From Candidatus Hydrogenedentota bacterium (lineage in GTDB: Bacteria > Hydrogenedentota > Hydrogenedentia > Hydrogenedentales > CAILVY01), in contig JAKQOG010000258.1 of assembly GCA_029565395.1 (NCBI GenBank), positions 49,063-113,062 on the forward strand: a DNA stretch of 64,000 nt, written 5' to 3'. This document shows, piece by piece, positions 45,370 to 53,670 of this stretch (positions within the stretch are counted from its first letter, which is position 1; each line of letters begins with the position of its first letter). The notes beneath the pieces were generated by a model. The model saw only the letters and a list, made by a program, of their open reading frames with translations. It was not told the origin of the DNA and ran no database searches. The translations under genes were made by a program, and so were the position numbers.

Positions 45370-45400
45370 GTAGTTCCGTTAAATCAATGAACGGGACTAC
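45370..45400. repeat. Hairpin upstream of ilvE
   Basis: GTAGTTCCGTT (45370-45380) and AACGGGACTAC (45390-45400) form an 11-bp stem with one G-T wobble and a nine-base loop. It lies 50 bases before the ilvE start. Could be a transcript hairpin or operator. No run of T follows. Confidence 0.4.
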
Positions 45401-45450
45401 CTGCGCATAAATGCTGGAATAAATAAAGCAACCATCTTGGAGTGAGTATT

Positions 45451-46380
45451 ATGGCTACGATGCATCCCGGACCTATTGCGTACTTTGAAGGCAAGTATGT
45501 TCCCACCGAAGACGCAAAAGTCAGTATCATGACCCACGGCTTTAATTATGGCACGGGCCTTTTCGAAGGCATCCGCGGCTATTGGTCGCCGGAGGAGAAT
45601 AATATCCTCATTTTCCGGCTTAAGGAGCATGTGGATCGGTTCACGCGCAATTTCCGCATCATGTGCATGGATATTCCCGAATCCTTCGAGGATATCGAAA
45701 ACATCTGTATCGAATTGGTTAAACGTAGCGGGTTCAAGGAAGGCGTGTACATCCGCCCGCTCTGCTACAAAAGCGATTTGTCGCTCGGACCCACCGTGAA
45801 GGGCGTGGAAAGCAGTTTTTGTTGCTACGTCATCAAACTGGGAGACTACTGCGACACGCAATCCGGCCTCGACGTGGCGGTGACCTCATGGCGGCGGTTG
45901 TCCGACAATGCGATTCCGAGCCGGGTCAAATCCACCGGCAGCTACATCAATTCCTCGCTGGCGGCCACCGAAGCCAAACAAAACGGGTTCCACGAAGCGA
46001 TTTTCCTGCGCGAAGACGGTTCAGTCGCCGAAGGCAGCGCCATGAACCTTTTCATGGTGATGAACGGCAAGCTGATCACTACGCCGCCCACGGCGGACAT
46101 CCTGGTCGGCATCACGCGGAATACCGTCATGCAACTGGCTTCGGAACAATTGGGCCTCGAAGTGATCGAACGCCCCATCTCGCGCACCGAACTGTATGTG
46201 TGCGATGAGTTGTTTTTCTGTGGCACGGGAGCGCAGGTCGCCCCCGTGCGGTCCGTCGACCGCCGTGTGCTGGGCAACGGCGAGCCCGGCCCCATTTCAC
46301 GCAAGTTGCAGCAGGTCTATTTCGATGTGGTCCAGGGTAAAGTGTCCCAGTACCGTTCCTGGTGCACCCCCGTATTTTAA
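45451..46380 (+). CDS. ilvE: Branched-chain amino acid aminotransferase
   Basis: 309 residues. Class IV PLP enzyme: MTHGFNYGTGLFEGIRGYW near the N-terminus, FRLKEHVDRF, PLCYKSDLSLG, and RVKSTGSYINSSLAATEAK with the probable Schiff-base Lys, then EGSAMNLFMV and VGITRNTVMQLA. It catalyses the last step of Leu, Ile and Val synthesis and the first step of breakdown. The ATG at 45451 follows GGAG with a good gap; GTG 45442 is less likely. It opens a run of plus-strand genes. Confidence 0.95.
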   Translation: MATMHPGPIAYFEGKYVPTEDAKVSIMTHGFNYGTGLFEGIRGYWSPEENNILIFRLKEHVDRFTRNFRIMCMDIPESFEDIENICIELVKRSGFKEGVYIRPLCYKSDLSLGPTVKGVESSFCCYVIKLGDYCDTQSGLDVAVTSWRRLSDNAIPSRVKSTGSYINSSLAATEAKQNGFHEAIFLREDGSVAEGSAMNLFMVMNGKLITTPPTADILVGITRNTVMQLASEQLGLEVIERPISRTELYVCDELFFCGTGAQVAPVRSVDRRVLGNGEPGPISRKLQQVYFDVVQGKVSQYRSWCTPVF

Positions 46381-46401
46381 CCGCATAAACAAGGACATAC
46401 C

Positions 46402-46749
46402 GTGAGCGTTGAGCGTAAAGTACGCATTCGTGATGTGTTTTCTCTCGCATTCTGGGCGAACTATCTCGCAATTCTCCTGCTGACCTGCTGGCTCCCCCTG
46501 ACCGCCATGACAATCATCGCAAAAAACGCAGAAGGCAAAATCCTCACGGAGCGGGTTAATTATGTGCGTGTGTATCGTTCCTACATAAAAGTAATAACGG
46601 GGCATTTCAGCGGCCATGCCACGGCTGTGGCCCTCCACCTGCTCCTTTCGTTCGCTGTCTGTTTTTCCGTGTGGTATCTGTTACTACGCTGGAATGCACG
46701 GCGGCAAACACCGTCCGAACCGGAGAATTCGCCCAATGACGGAAACTGA
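46402..46749 (+). CDS. Unknown two-helix membrane protein
   Basis: 115 residues, GTG start with AAGGA upstream. Two hydrophobic helices (about 16-36 and 72-95) with a ~35-residue extracytoplasmic loop between. Both ends are polar; the tail is Glu/Pro-rich. Family not recognised. It lies 21 bases after ilvE and its 3' end overlaps the class II aldolase start by 14 bases, suggesting coupled expression. Confidence 0.6.
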   Translation: MSVERKVRIRDVFSLAFWANYLAILLLTCWLPLTAMTIIAKNAEGKILTERVNYVRVYRSYIKVITGHFSGHATAVALHLLLSFAVCFSVWYLLLRWNARRQTPSEPENSPNDGN

Positions 46750-47389
46750 ACTGCGTGACATGATCTGTGAAGTGGGCCGCCGTATGTATGAAAAGGACAT
46801 GGTGGCCGCCACCGACGGCAATATCAGCGCGCGTTTGGGGCCGAACCGGTTTTTATGCACGCCGAGCGGGGTCTCGAAGGGATTCATGCATCCCAGCGAC
46901 CTCATTATTGCCAATGGACAGGGTGAAAAAATCACCGGGAATGGGCGCGTCACCACGGAGTTCTTCACGCATCTGGCTGCCTATGAAGAGCGCCCGGACA
47001 TCGAGGCTGTGGTGCACGGTCATCCCCCCATGGCCACCGCCCTCATGATTGCCGGTCATGGCATGGCCGAACCCGTGATCCCCGAACTGGTCATGGCCCT
47101 GGGAACCATCCCCACCGCCGCCTATGCCACCCCGGGCAGCCGTGAAGGTTCCGGTGTCATCCGTGATCTGATCCGGCGGCACGATGCCGTATTGATCGAC
47201 CGTCACGGCGCCGTGACCGTCGGCGCCTCGCCATTGGATGCCTACTTCAAATTAGAGAAGGTGGAGCATTCCGCGCTGATTTACTGGGCGGCCCATGCCC
47301 TCGGCAATGTGCGCATTCTCGACGACACGCAAGTGGCCCGGCTCCGCCAGAGTGGCTCAAATTACCACGAGCAGAGCGATTTGGCATAG
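46736..47389 (+). CDS. Class II aldolase/adducin family protein
   Basis: 217 residues. The zinc-binding marks are visible: ATDGNISARLG near residue 25, PSGVSKGFMHPSDLI, VVHGHPPMATALM (HxH of the metal site), and DRHGAVTVG (the third His). Members cleave fuculose- or rhamnulose-phosphate or epimerise ribulose phosphate. The fucose permease and isomerase-type genes ~10 kb away make fuculose-phosphate aldolase attractive, but not proven. GGAG precedes the ATG at 46736, which overlaps the previous gene. Confidence 0.92.
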   Translation: MTETELRDMICEVGRRMYEKDMVAATDGNISARLGPNRFLCTPSGVSKGFMHPSDLIIANGQGEKITGNGRVTTEFFTHLAAYEERPDIEAVVHGHPPMATALMIAGHGMAEPVIPELVMALGTIPTAAYATPGSREGSGVIRDLIRRHDAVLIDRHGAVTVGASPLDAYFKLEKVEHSALIYWAAHALGNVRILDDTQVARLRQSGSNYHEQSDLA

Positions 47390-47415
47390 AATCCTGTCAC
47401 GAAAGGATTTTTCCC

Positions 47416-48846
47416 ATGCGTGTCGCCGTGCTGAATCCAATGTTCGGAAAGGACTTCACCAAGTCCGCACGGTGGTTTGCGCGCTCGCGCGGACGCGTCC
47501 AGCGGCATCCCGATTATCTCGCCACCGCCGTGGCCGTTTTAGAGGCCGCAGGCCACGAACTCCTGTTTATAGACGCCCAAGCGAAAAACATGCCCACCGG
47601 CACTCTCATGCCCCGCCTCAAGGATTTTCGCCCCGAATTGCTCATCTATCAGGCGACCACACCCTCCATCTATGCCGACATCGATGCCGCAAGGCAATGC
47701 CGCGAGGCCCTCGGCGGCGGTGTGCATGTGCTGGTGGGGCCGCATGTCTCCGCCGAGCCGGAGGACACCCTGCGGGCCGCCCAAGGCGCGGTGGATGCGG
47801 TGTGCCGCCGCGAATATGACTACACCCTGCGCGATCTGGCCAACGGCGTGCCGCTGCAGGAATGCCTGGGCATTTCGTATATGAAAGATGGAGAATATAC
47901 CGCCAATCCCGACCGGCCCTACATTGAAAACCTGGACGAACTGCCCTTTCCCGCATGGCGGCATCTGGATATCCGCGATTACCGTGATGGAGCAAAGCTC
48001 TTCCCCTTTCTCACCCTGATCACCGGACGCGGCTGCCGGCACCGTTGCTCGTTTTGTCAATTGCCACAGGTAATGACCGGCCACGCCTATCGCCAGCGAA
48101 GCGTCGAGAATGTCGTGGCGGAAATGGAATACGACAAGCGGCTCTTCCCTGATCTCAAAGAAATCATGTTCGAAGATGACACGCTCACCATGAAAGTGGC
48201 GCGAGATCGGCTCGCGGACCTCTGCGAAACCATGATCCGCCGAAAGGTGAATCTCTCCTGGAGCGCGAATGCACGCGTGGACCTCAACGACCTGGAAATC
48301 CTGAAATTGATGAAACGGTCCGGCTGCCGCATGCTTTGCGTCGGATTCGAGTTTGGCGAACAACAGATCCTGAACAATGTGCGAAAAGGCACTACCCTCG
48401 AACAAATGGTTGCCTTTGCGGAGAATGCCGCCAAAGCCAGGATTCGCATCCACGGCTGTTTCATGATCGGGGGGCCCGGCGAAACCCGCGAAACCGCCAT
48501 GAAAACCATCGAAATGGCCCAGCGCCTCAATATAGATACCGCGCAGTTCGCGGGGGTCGTGGCATATCCAGGCACCGCGTTTTACGAATGGGCCAAAGCC
48601 GAAGGTGCGCTCGTACCCCAAAACTGGCGCGACTGGGTGACGACGGATTTCGAACAGGCCTCGATCATAAGCCTCCCCACATTAAGCAAAGAAGAAATCA
48701 ACGAACTGATCGATGTCGGTTTGCGCCGGTTTTACCTGCGCCCCTCCCAAATGCTGCGCATGATGAAAAACATCCGATCCTGGGCCGATGTAAAAGCCAA
48801 AGCCCACGGCCTCATGAGTTTTATTCAATATTTTACCAAAACCTAG
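47416..48846 (+). CDS. B12-binding radical SAM protein
   Basis: 476 residues. Residues ~1-140 form a cobalamin-binding-like Rossmann domain (VAVLNPMFGKDF start, then HVLVGPHVSAEPEDTL). The radical SAM cluster motif CRHRCSFC is at ~215, followed by KEIMFEDDTLTM, SWSANARVDLN and IGGPGETRETAM. The layout is that of the BchE/HpnR-type class B enzymes that methylate or rearrange unactivated carbons. Target unknown: hopanoid, lipid and natural-product members exist. The last ~60 residues are basic and helical. Not near a biosynthetic cluster. Confidence 0.9.
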   Translation: MRVAVLNPMFGKDFTKSARWFARSRGRVQRHPDYLATAVAVLEAAGHELLFIDAQAKNMPTGTLMPRLKDFRPELLIYQATTPSIYADIDAARQCREALGGGVHVLVGPHVSAEPEDTLRAAQGAVDAVCRREYDYTLRDLANGVPLQECLGISYMKDGEYTANPDRPYIENLDELPFPAWRHLDIRDYRDGAKLFPFLTLITGRGCRHRCSFCQLPQVMTGHAYRQRSVENVVAEMEYDKRLFPDLKEIMFEDDTLTMKVARDRLADLCETMIRRKVNLSWSANARVDLNDLEILKLMKRSGCRMLCVGFEFGEQQILNNVRKGTTLEQMVAFAENAAKARIRIHGCFMIGGPGETRETAMKTIEMAQRLNIDTAQFAGVVAYPGTAFYEWAKAEGALVPQNWRDWVTTDFEQASIISLPTLSKEEINELIDVGLRRFYLRPSQMLRMMKNIRSWADVKAKAHGLMSFIQYFTKT

Positions 48847-48909
48847 AAAGTGAGAACTGGTAATCCTCGCCCTCCCAGGCACATTGATCTTTATATCCAG
48901 AAAATGTCA

Positions 48910-48915
48910 TATAAT
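48910..48915 (+). promoter_or_regulatory. Candidate -10 box of the small unknown gene at 48946
   Basis: TATAAT at 48910-48915. A TTGATC box at 48884-48889 region is 20 bases away, too far to be ideal; the -35 is uncertain. Confidence 0.35.
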
Positions 48916-48945
48916 AGTAAGGTCAAGCATGGAGGAAAGATCACC

Positions 48946-49290
48946 ATGGCGCTGAAAAAATCCGAACGAAAGCTGCAAATGCGGGAGGAGGCCCGCCGTA
49001 AAATCAAGGGTTCCTCCGGCGGTGTCACCGGAAGCCGCGAATACCGGGAAAAAGTGGAACAAGGCCGGCGGCAGCTCTTGATGAAGTCCGCGGAAGGTGG
49101 CGATTCACACGCCCAGCAATTCAAGGCGGAAATTCACTATCTCATCAATAATTACGTGCCGTCTTACGACGCCCGTATCGAAGCGCTGATCGACAAGTGG
49201 CGGACCAGCGGCGATCCCGCCTACGATCCCGAAGTGCGCGTGGCATTGCGCAGGGCCCGTCAAAAGCACATGCAAGACAGCCCCGCGTAA
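48946..49290 (+). CDS. Unknown small basic protein
   Basis: 114 residues, strongly charged. GGAGGAAAG precedes the ATG at 48946. The N-terminal half is very basic and helical (ALKKSERKLQMREEARRKIKG), then YLINNYVPSYDARIEALIDKW and a basic helix to the C-terminus. No membrane segment or catalytic motif. Family not recognised; possibly nucleic-acid- or ribosome-binding. It follows the B12 radical SAM gene by 99 bases with its own candidate -10. Confidence 0.7.
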   Translation: MALKKSERKLQMREEARRKIKGSSGGVTGSREYREKVEQGRRQLLMKSAEGGDSHAQQFKAEIHYLINNYVPSYDARIEALIDKWRTSGDPAYDPEVRVALRRARQKHMQDSPA

Positions 49291-49319
49291 TCGTATTGAG
49301 AAACACAACTGTGCCCAAT

Positions 49320-49493
49320 ATGGATTTTGAAAAGGAATGGAAAGAGATCGCTCTCCGGCGCTTACAAGAACTCCGCTCAAAAAAATGTAACGCGGTCCCG
49401 GGCGATGAAGTGTTTAAACGTCTTTTTGAAAAGTATAAACAGTTCCATCCTGCTGGGTGGGTGAAGCGAAGCGAAACCCGCCAACTGCCCTGA
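49320..49493 (+). CDS. Addiction-module-like short protein with repeat-derived tail
   Basis: 57 residues. The segment ALRRLQELRSKKCNAVPGDEVFKRLFEKY recalls the C-terminal half of addiction-module antitoxin proteins (PF09720-like: RRL-ELxSG-x-PGDEVFxR). The N-terminal half of such proteins is missing, and no toxin gene is beside it. The last residues (GWVKRSETRQLP) are encoded by a repeat unit also found at 52363-52400, so a repeat has become part of the reading frame. It may be a decayed remnant. Start at ATG 49320; ribosome site weak. Confidence 0.45.
   Translation: MDFEKEWKEIALRRLQELRSKKCNAVPGDEVFKRLFEKYKQFHPAGWVKRSETRQLP
49451..49490. repeat. GGGTGAAGCGAAGCGAAACCC repeat, copy 1
   Basis: The sequence around GGTGGGTGAAGCGAAGCGAA then ACCCGCCAA is an imperfect palindrome. 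A degenerate copy lies at 52363-52400 (GGTGGCTGAATCAATGCGAA, then ACCCGCCAA). The type is common as a dispersed palindrome in bacteria. Confidence 0.6.
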
Positions 49494-49495
49494 GT

Positions 49496-50623
49496 TTATT
49501 CTACAAACTGCATCGTCATCTCCCGGCCAATGACCGTACGCGCCCGTAAATGATTTTCCGTGGTCAGCAGATTCACCAACGTTGAGACAGGGCCGGAATA
49601 AGTGACGCGCAAGCGCGCAAGCGCATCCGAATAATATAATTCCTCCACGGCGGATACGCCCGGCGTGGATTTCAGGACCTGCACCACACCGTCCACTTTA
49701 TCCCGGGCATTGGGATGTTCCAGCACGAGCAAAATGGTATCCGGCGGCAGAGCGCTGACCGCCGCCAAAATGCCCGCCACCACAATATCGCCCGCCATTT
49801 TAATACACGCGTCCTGCACGGCCTGTTCGCCGCTTTCGCCAGGATTTGCGGCATACACCGCCGCTGCGCGGGTCAAGTCATCGGTCATTTTGCCATCAAG
49901 GCCCCGGAACACCCGCAGGGTTAGCGTAGCCTTGGTCCGCGCCACATTCCCCCCGCCCGTTGCGCCTTCCGACACGGTAGTTGCAACGCCCAGCATGACC
50001 ACGTCCGCCAGCGTGCCCCGCGCAAATTTCCCGCAGATCTCCATATCGGCCCGCAGAAGTTCGATCAACTGCGCCTTGGGATACAAGGCCGTGACGGATT
50101 CCGAGGTGGAAACGTCGAATTTCAGCTTCTTCAGTTCCTGCACCAGCGTCGTTTCCACTATGCCCGGCGATGGAATTGTGGCCGCCTGCGCATCGCCAAT
50201 CTGCTCCCCGGCGATTAACAGCACCTTGGGCGGCTTTGGCAGCCGGGGCCGGATCAGCGCCGCCACATCCTGCCGCACCGGACGTTCGAGCACATGCGCA
50301 TCAATTTCCACGTCCGTGGCGTTGTCCGGTGTGTCGCACCGAAGCAAGTCGTAATTGCGCAGATACCGCTCGGCATTGCGAAACATGGGCTGAAACGGAC
50401 TCATGTCCTCCGAGGCGATCATGGACTGGATCACGGATTCCAGCACTTCCTGCTGGGCGAAATTAATGGCGGCGGTGCGCGCGGTGGCGCCGAGGCCTTC
50501 CGCATGCCCCTTCATGCGCACCGTAAGAATATCTTCCTCGGCGATGCACCATCCCATGAGAGAAATGAAAACTGCCGCACCTAACAGGACACGGCAGGGG
50601 ATGAAATGAACGGATGCGAGCAT
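49496..50623 (-). CDS. Exported FlgT/LPP20-like protein
   Basis: 375 residues. Signal peptide ~1-28. The region ~30-110 (VRMKGHAEGLG, then ARTAAINFAQQEVLESVIQ and RNYDLL) resembles the FlgT/flagellar assembly N-terminal fold, where an ATPase-independent periplasmic domain carries a repeated A-rich helix. The rest is alpha/beta with PPKVLLIAGEQI and SALPPDTILLVLEHP. No known enzyme motif. It starts 5 bases after the zinc peptidase stop without a clear ribosome site, so it is probably coupled to that gene. Homology is weak; role uncertain. Confidence 0.55.
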   Translation of the reverse strand: MLASVHFIPCRVLLGAAVFISLMGWCIAEEDILTVRMKGHAEGLGATARTAAINFAQQEVLESVIQSMIASEDMSPFQPMFRNAERYLRNYDLLRCDTPDNATDVEIDAHVLERPVRQDVAALIRPRLPKPPKVLLIAGEQIGDAQAATIPSPGIVETTLVQELKKLKFDVSTSESVTALYPKAQLIELLRADMEICGKFARGTLADVVMLGVATTVSEGATGGGNVARTKATLTLRVFRGLDGKMTDDLTRAAAVYAANPGESGEQAVQDACIKMAGDIVVAGILAAVSALPPDTILLVLEHPNARDKVDGVVQVLKSTPGVSAVEELYYSDALARLRVTYSGPVSTLVNLLTTENHLRARTVIGREMTMQFVE

Positions 50624-50628
50624 GGTGA

Positions 50629-51372
50629 CTAATCGCGTCTGCCAAAAATGATCAGCAGGCGGACGAGTTGAAGCACCGCCACGGCCGCGGCGGCCACATA
50701 CGTCATGGCGGCGGCAGTCAACACTTTGCGCGCGCCGTAGAGTTCGTCCGCGGTCAAATATCCGCCGCTGCTCAGGGCTTGCATCGCGCGCCTGCTCGCG
50801 TTGAACTCAACCGGCAGCGTGATGATTGTGAAGGCCACGGACGCCGTGAACAGCCAGATGCCCGCCGTGACCAGCCAAGGCACGCCTTGACCCGCATAGC
50901 CGATAATCAGGCCGATGAAAATGAGCGGAAAGGCCAAACGGGACCCAAGAGCCGATATCGGATACATAAAATGGCGCACCTGCATCGGAACGTAATTATC
51001 GGCGTGCTGCAGGGCGTGGCCTGTTTCGTGGGCGGCAATCCCCAGCGCCGCGATGCTGCGGCCATTATAGACGTCTTCCGATAAGCGGAGCGTTCGGCTC
51101 TGTGGATCATAATGATCCGTCATTTGCCCCCCAATGCGTTCCAGGGCCACGGCATTGGCCGCACCCCGCGCAGGGCCGTTTGCGATGCCAATATTCGCAC
51201 TGCGCAGGATTAACTGAGCCACCTGTGCGCCCGTAATGCCTCTCTGGACAAACACTTGCGAATACTTGCTATAGGCCCCACGGACCTTTGCCTGCGCCCA
51301 GACGGTCAGGATAATGGCCGGGATCATCAGCAGATCCGCTGGGTGAAACATGTAAAATCCAGGCATAAACAT
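50629..51372 (-). CDS. Membrane zinc metallopeptidase (Zn_peptidase_2/YugP type)
   Basis: 247 residues. The zinc site HETGHALQHAD (near residue 115) is followed by VRHFMYPISALGSRLAFPLIFIG-like membrane segments; three to four helices in total. The N-terminus begins with a hydrophobic helix with a DLLMIPAIILTVWAQAK pattern. This is the M48-like small neutral metallopeptidase family of unknown physiological target, common in Gram-positive and other bacteria. AAGGAGAAG precedes the ATG. Cotranscription with the downstream FlgT-like gene is likely. Confidence 0.9.
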   Translation of the reverse strand: MFMPGFYMFHPADLLMIPAIILTVWAQAKVRGAYSKYSQVFVQRGITGAQVAQLILRSANIGIANGPARGAANAVALERIGGQMTDHYDPQSRTLRLSEDVYNGRSIAALGIAAHETGHALQHADNYVPMQVRHFMYPISALGSRLAFPLIFIGLIIGYAGQGVPWLVTAGIWLFTASVAFTIITLPVEFNASRRAMQALSSGGYLTADELYGARKVLTAAAMTYVAAAAVAVLQLVRLLIIFGRRD

Positions 51373-51567
51373 CGTTTCTTCTTCTCCTTAGTACTCGTCT
51401 TTTTTCATCAAAGAACCGTGCAAAGCTGTACTGCCTTACACGGCCCGTCTTTCTTTCTATTTTTTATAAACGTCTCCACGTTTCCCTGGATGACGCCTTT
51501 CTCTTATATATACACCAAAAACAGAAAAACTATTCACTCGCTTCACCGCATACGGCGGCCTCACGCC

Positions 51568-52224
51568 TCACTTCACAGTCCGCATGGCGCATTGGCCGTT
51601 GAACATCGCGCCTTCCTCAATCACCAGGTTCCGCGCCTGAATGTCGCCTTGGACGAGCGCACCCGCCACCAGCCGGAGCTGTCCCGTGGTTACGATGCTG
51701 CCTTTTATCTGGCCCGCCACGCTGATTCGCTTGCCGGCGGACACGCCCGCGTTCAACCGCCCGGATTTGCCCACTTCTACTTCCTCGATACATTCGACAG
51801 GCCCTTCCACCTGGCCGTCCACACGGCAGGAACCTGCATGGATCTTCCCTGAAATCCGCGCTGTCGCACCCAGCAACAACCGGCCCTCCACCGTCACATC
51901 GCCGTCGATATGACCGGAAATTTCCGTGTCGGGTCCGCCCGTCAGCGAACCTTTAATGCTCACGCCTTCGGGAATCACCATCTTGCCCGGGCCGGCGGCG
52001 GATGGCTTTTTCTGCGCGGGAGCCTCATCCCGGGAAACCGGCGCCGCCGAGGCCGGCGTTTCAGTCTGCTGGGACGGCATTTGCAATTTGCGTTCTGGCG
52101 CGCGCCCGGTTTGAATCGCGTCATTCAGCCAGGAGTTCCATCCGCCAAACAATCCCTTGCGGCCTCCCTCAGATTCTTTTTCCGCGTTCCCGCCCTGCGT
52201 TTGAGGATTCTTCGTGTCAGCCAT
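51568..52224 (-). CDS. Bactofilin (polymer-forming cytoskeletal protein)
   Basis: 218 residues. A disordered polar N-terminus (~90 residues) precedes the DUF583 right-handed beta-helix with TEISGHIDGDVTVEGRL, ATARISGKIHAGSCRVDG, EVGKSGRLNAGVSAG and ISVAGQIKGSIVT units. Bactofilins polymerise without nucleotides and shape cells or position proteins at the inner membrane. The N-terminal extension with GGWNSWLND is likely a membrane-targeting or partner-binding tail. It lies upstream of the zinc peptidase on the same strand with a ~195-base gap. Confidence 0.9.
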   Translation of the reverse strand: MADTKNPQTQGGNAEKESEGGRKGLFGGWNSWLNDAIQTGRAPERKLQMPSQQTETPASAAPVSRDEAPAQKKPSAAGPGKMVIPEGVSIKGSLTGGPDTEISGHIDGDVTVEGRLLLGATARISGKIHAGSCRVDGQVEGPVECIEEVEVGKSGRLNAGVSAGKRISVAGQIKGSIVTTGQLRLVAGALVQGDIQARNLVIEEGAMFNGQCAMRTVK

Positions 52225-52362
52225 GTCTGTATCAAACCCCGTACTGTTAAATGAATTCGACCATCGCCCAAGACTTCAAATCGCCTCAAGTCTACCGATT
52301 TCCAGCCCCTGCAATCAAACCACCCCCGCAGCCGAAAAATCACCGCCGCAATTCACAGATAT

Positions 52363-52400
52363 CGCAGGGTGGCTGAATCAATGCGAAACCCGCCAACACC
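52363..52400. repeat. GGGTGAAGCGAAGCGAAACCC repeat, degenerate copy 2
   Basis: GGTGGCTGAATCAATGCGAA followed by ACCCGCCAAC, aligning with 49451-49490 in arms and spacing. Intergenic. Confidence 0.5.
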
Positions 52401-52424
52401 CGAACGTGCCCTCTCGTCCTGCTG

Positions 52425-52468
52425 ACCCTATTGGCCCTATCGGTCCTATTGGCCCTATCGGTCCTATT
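52425..52468. repeat. CCTATTGGCCCTATCGGT minisatellite
   Basis: About 2.4 copies of an 18-bp unit, itself built from two similar 9-bp halves (CCTATTGGC, CCTATCGGT), end 10 bp before the TTTGACATC region upstream of the 52529 gene. On one strand it would encode Gly-Pro-Ile repeats but no gene is there. Confidence 0.65.
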
Positions 52469-52528
52469 ATTTGACATCCCCGCCCCATACCCGTAGGATG
52501 ATTTTCCAGGAAGGGTTTTAAGATTCTT

Positions 52529-53623
52529 ATGACAGAACAGACTGAAAATACACCGGCACGGGAACAAATCGCGCTGAATCCCGGCCTGCCCAAACAATAC
52601 CTTGTGGGACTGGTGATACTGCTTACCCTTGCATTGATCCCAGGTATTTTACTGATCCGCGCCTTGGCTCTGGGGGTGACCCAATACCAGGTTTCCGCGT
52701 TTGAAGACTATACGCGCACCGCTCTGGCGGAAAAAAACTTTGAACGCGCGATCGAACTGTGTACGGGCGCACTCAAGGCCGGCGTGAACCGCAGCGACCA
52801 CTGGGGCAAGGTGTATTTGCTTCGCGCACAAGCCTATGCCGGACTCAACAAGCTGGATGATTCTCTGGGAGAGTTGGAGGCCGCCACCGCCTTTTGGCGG
52901 CAGAAATATTACTATGCCACCGAAGAAAACCGCGTGGAACTGGCCTCCTTCGGAACGGAATTAGGCCGGAAATTACTTGCCGCTTCGGCCCCGGATAAGG
53001 CATTGCGCGCCTTTTCCACCGCAGGCATGGGTAGCGGGGATCCGGGGGGGTATCTTGCAGACCTAATCGCAAAACTGGACGATGCCCAGAAAAAGCAACT
53101 GTGGAAAGAAGCCCCCCTGATCATTGTGGAAGATTTCCGGGAGAAAAATCCGCCCCTGCTGGCGGCCATTGAGAATCAGCAAAACCGAACGGTTGCGGCC
53201 AGTAAAATCGATCCCGAAGCCTCCTGCACCGGCGGCGTAAGCGCACTCCTCGAACTCGGCCCTTCCTCTCAGGACGGACGCGCACGATTCGGGCTTGCCG
53301 CCTATCTCCCCGTCTCTGAAACCCCCTATGCACTGCGCGCCTATCTCAAAGAAGAAACCCCTTCCGACACACAGTTTCTTATCACCTACTGGTTCGAGTC
53401 CGCTCAGAAATCCGCCCTCACCCTCGATGCGCCCGCCAAAACCCTCGACAACGGATGGAAATGCTTCGATATCCGCCGAAATTTCTACCAGGAACGCCTT
53501 GCCGAAGCCAATCAACAGGGCTACCTCATTTCCGGCGGCATCATCAACAATCTCGGCATTAGCCTGTCCCCAAGCCCTGCAAACCGCTTCTGGCTCGACC
53601 GAATCGAACTCTACCTGCCGTGA
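52529..53623 (+). CDS. Membrane-anchored TPR-like protein with beta domain
   Basis: 364 residues, not recognised as a named family. A single membrane helix (~26-48, LVGLVILLTLALIPGILLIRAL) follows a polar tail. Residues ~55-130 look like two TPR-type helix pairs (FERAIELCTGALKAG, LDDSLGELEAATAFW). The C-terminal ~150 residues are beta-rich (GVSALLELGPSS, TQFLITYWFESAQKS, FWLDRIELYLP), similar in shape to a CBM-like jelly roll. Export of the C-terminal part is expected. The gene is isolated. Confidence 0.65.
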   Translation: MTEQTENTPAREQIALNPGLPKQYLVGLVILLTLALIPGILLIRALALGVTQYQVSAFEDYTRTALAEKNFERAIELCTGALKAGVNRSDHWGKVYLLRAQAYAGLNKLDDSLGELEAATAFWRQKYYYATEENRVELASFGTELGRKLLAASAPDKALRAFSTAGMGSGDPGGYLADLIAKLDDAQKKQLWKEAPLIIVEDFREKNPPLLAAIENQQNRTVAASKIDPEASCTGGVSALLELGPSSQDGRARFGLAAYLPVSETPYALRAYLKEETPSDTQFLITYWFESAQKSALTLDAPAKTLDNGWKCFDIRRNFYQERLAEANQQGYLISGGIINNLGISLSPSPANRFWLDRIELYLP

Positions 53624-53670
53624 GGATTCAAGGTTTGGGGTTTGGGGCCTCAAGCCCCCCGCCGCAAGCC

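Noticed and set aside
47539..48621. 360-codon open frame antisense to the B12 radical SAM gene
   Set aside because: It is a codon-bias shadow of a clear radical SAM gene; no domain and no start signal.
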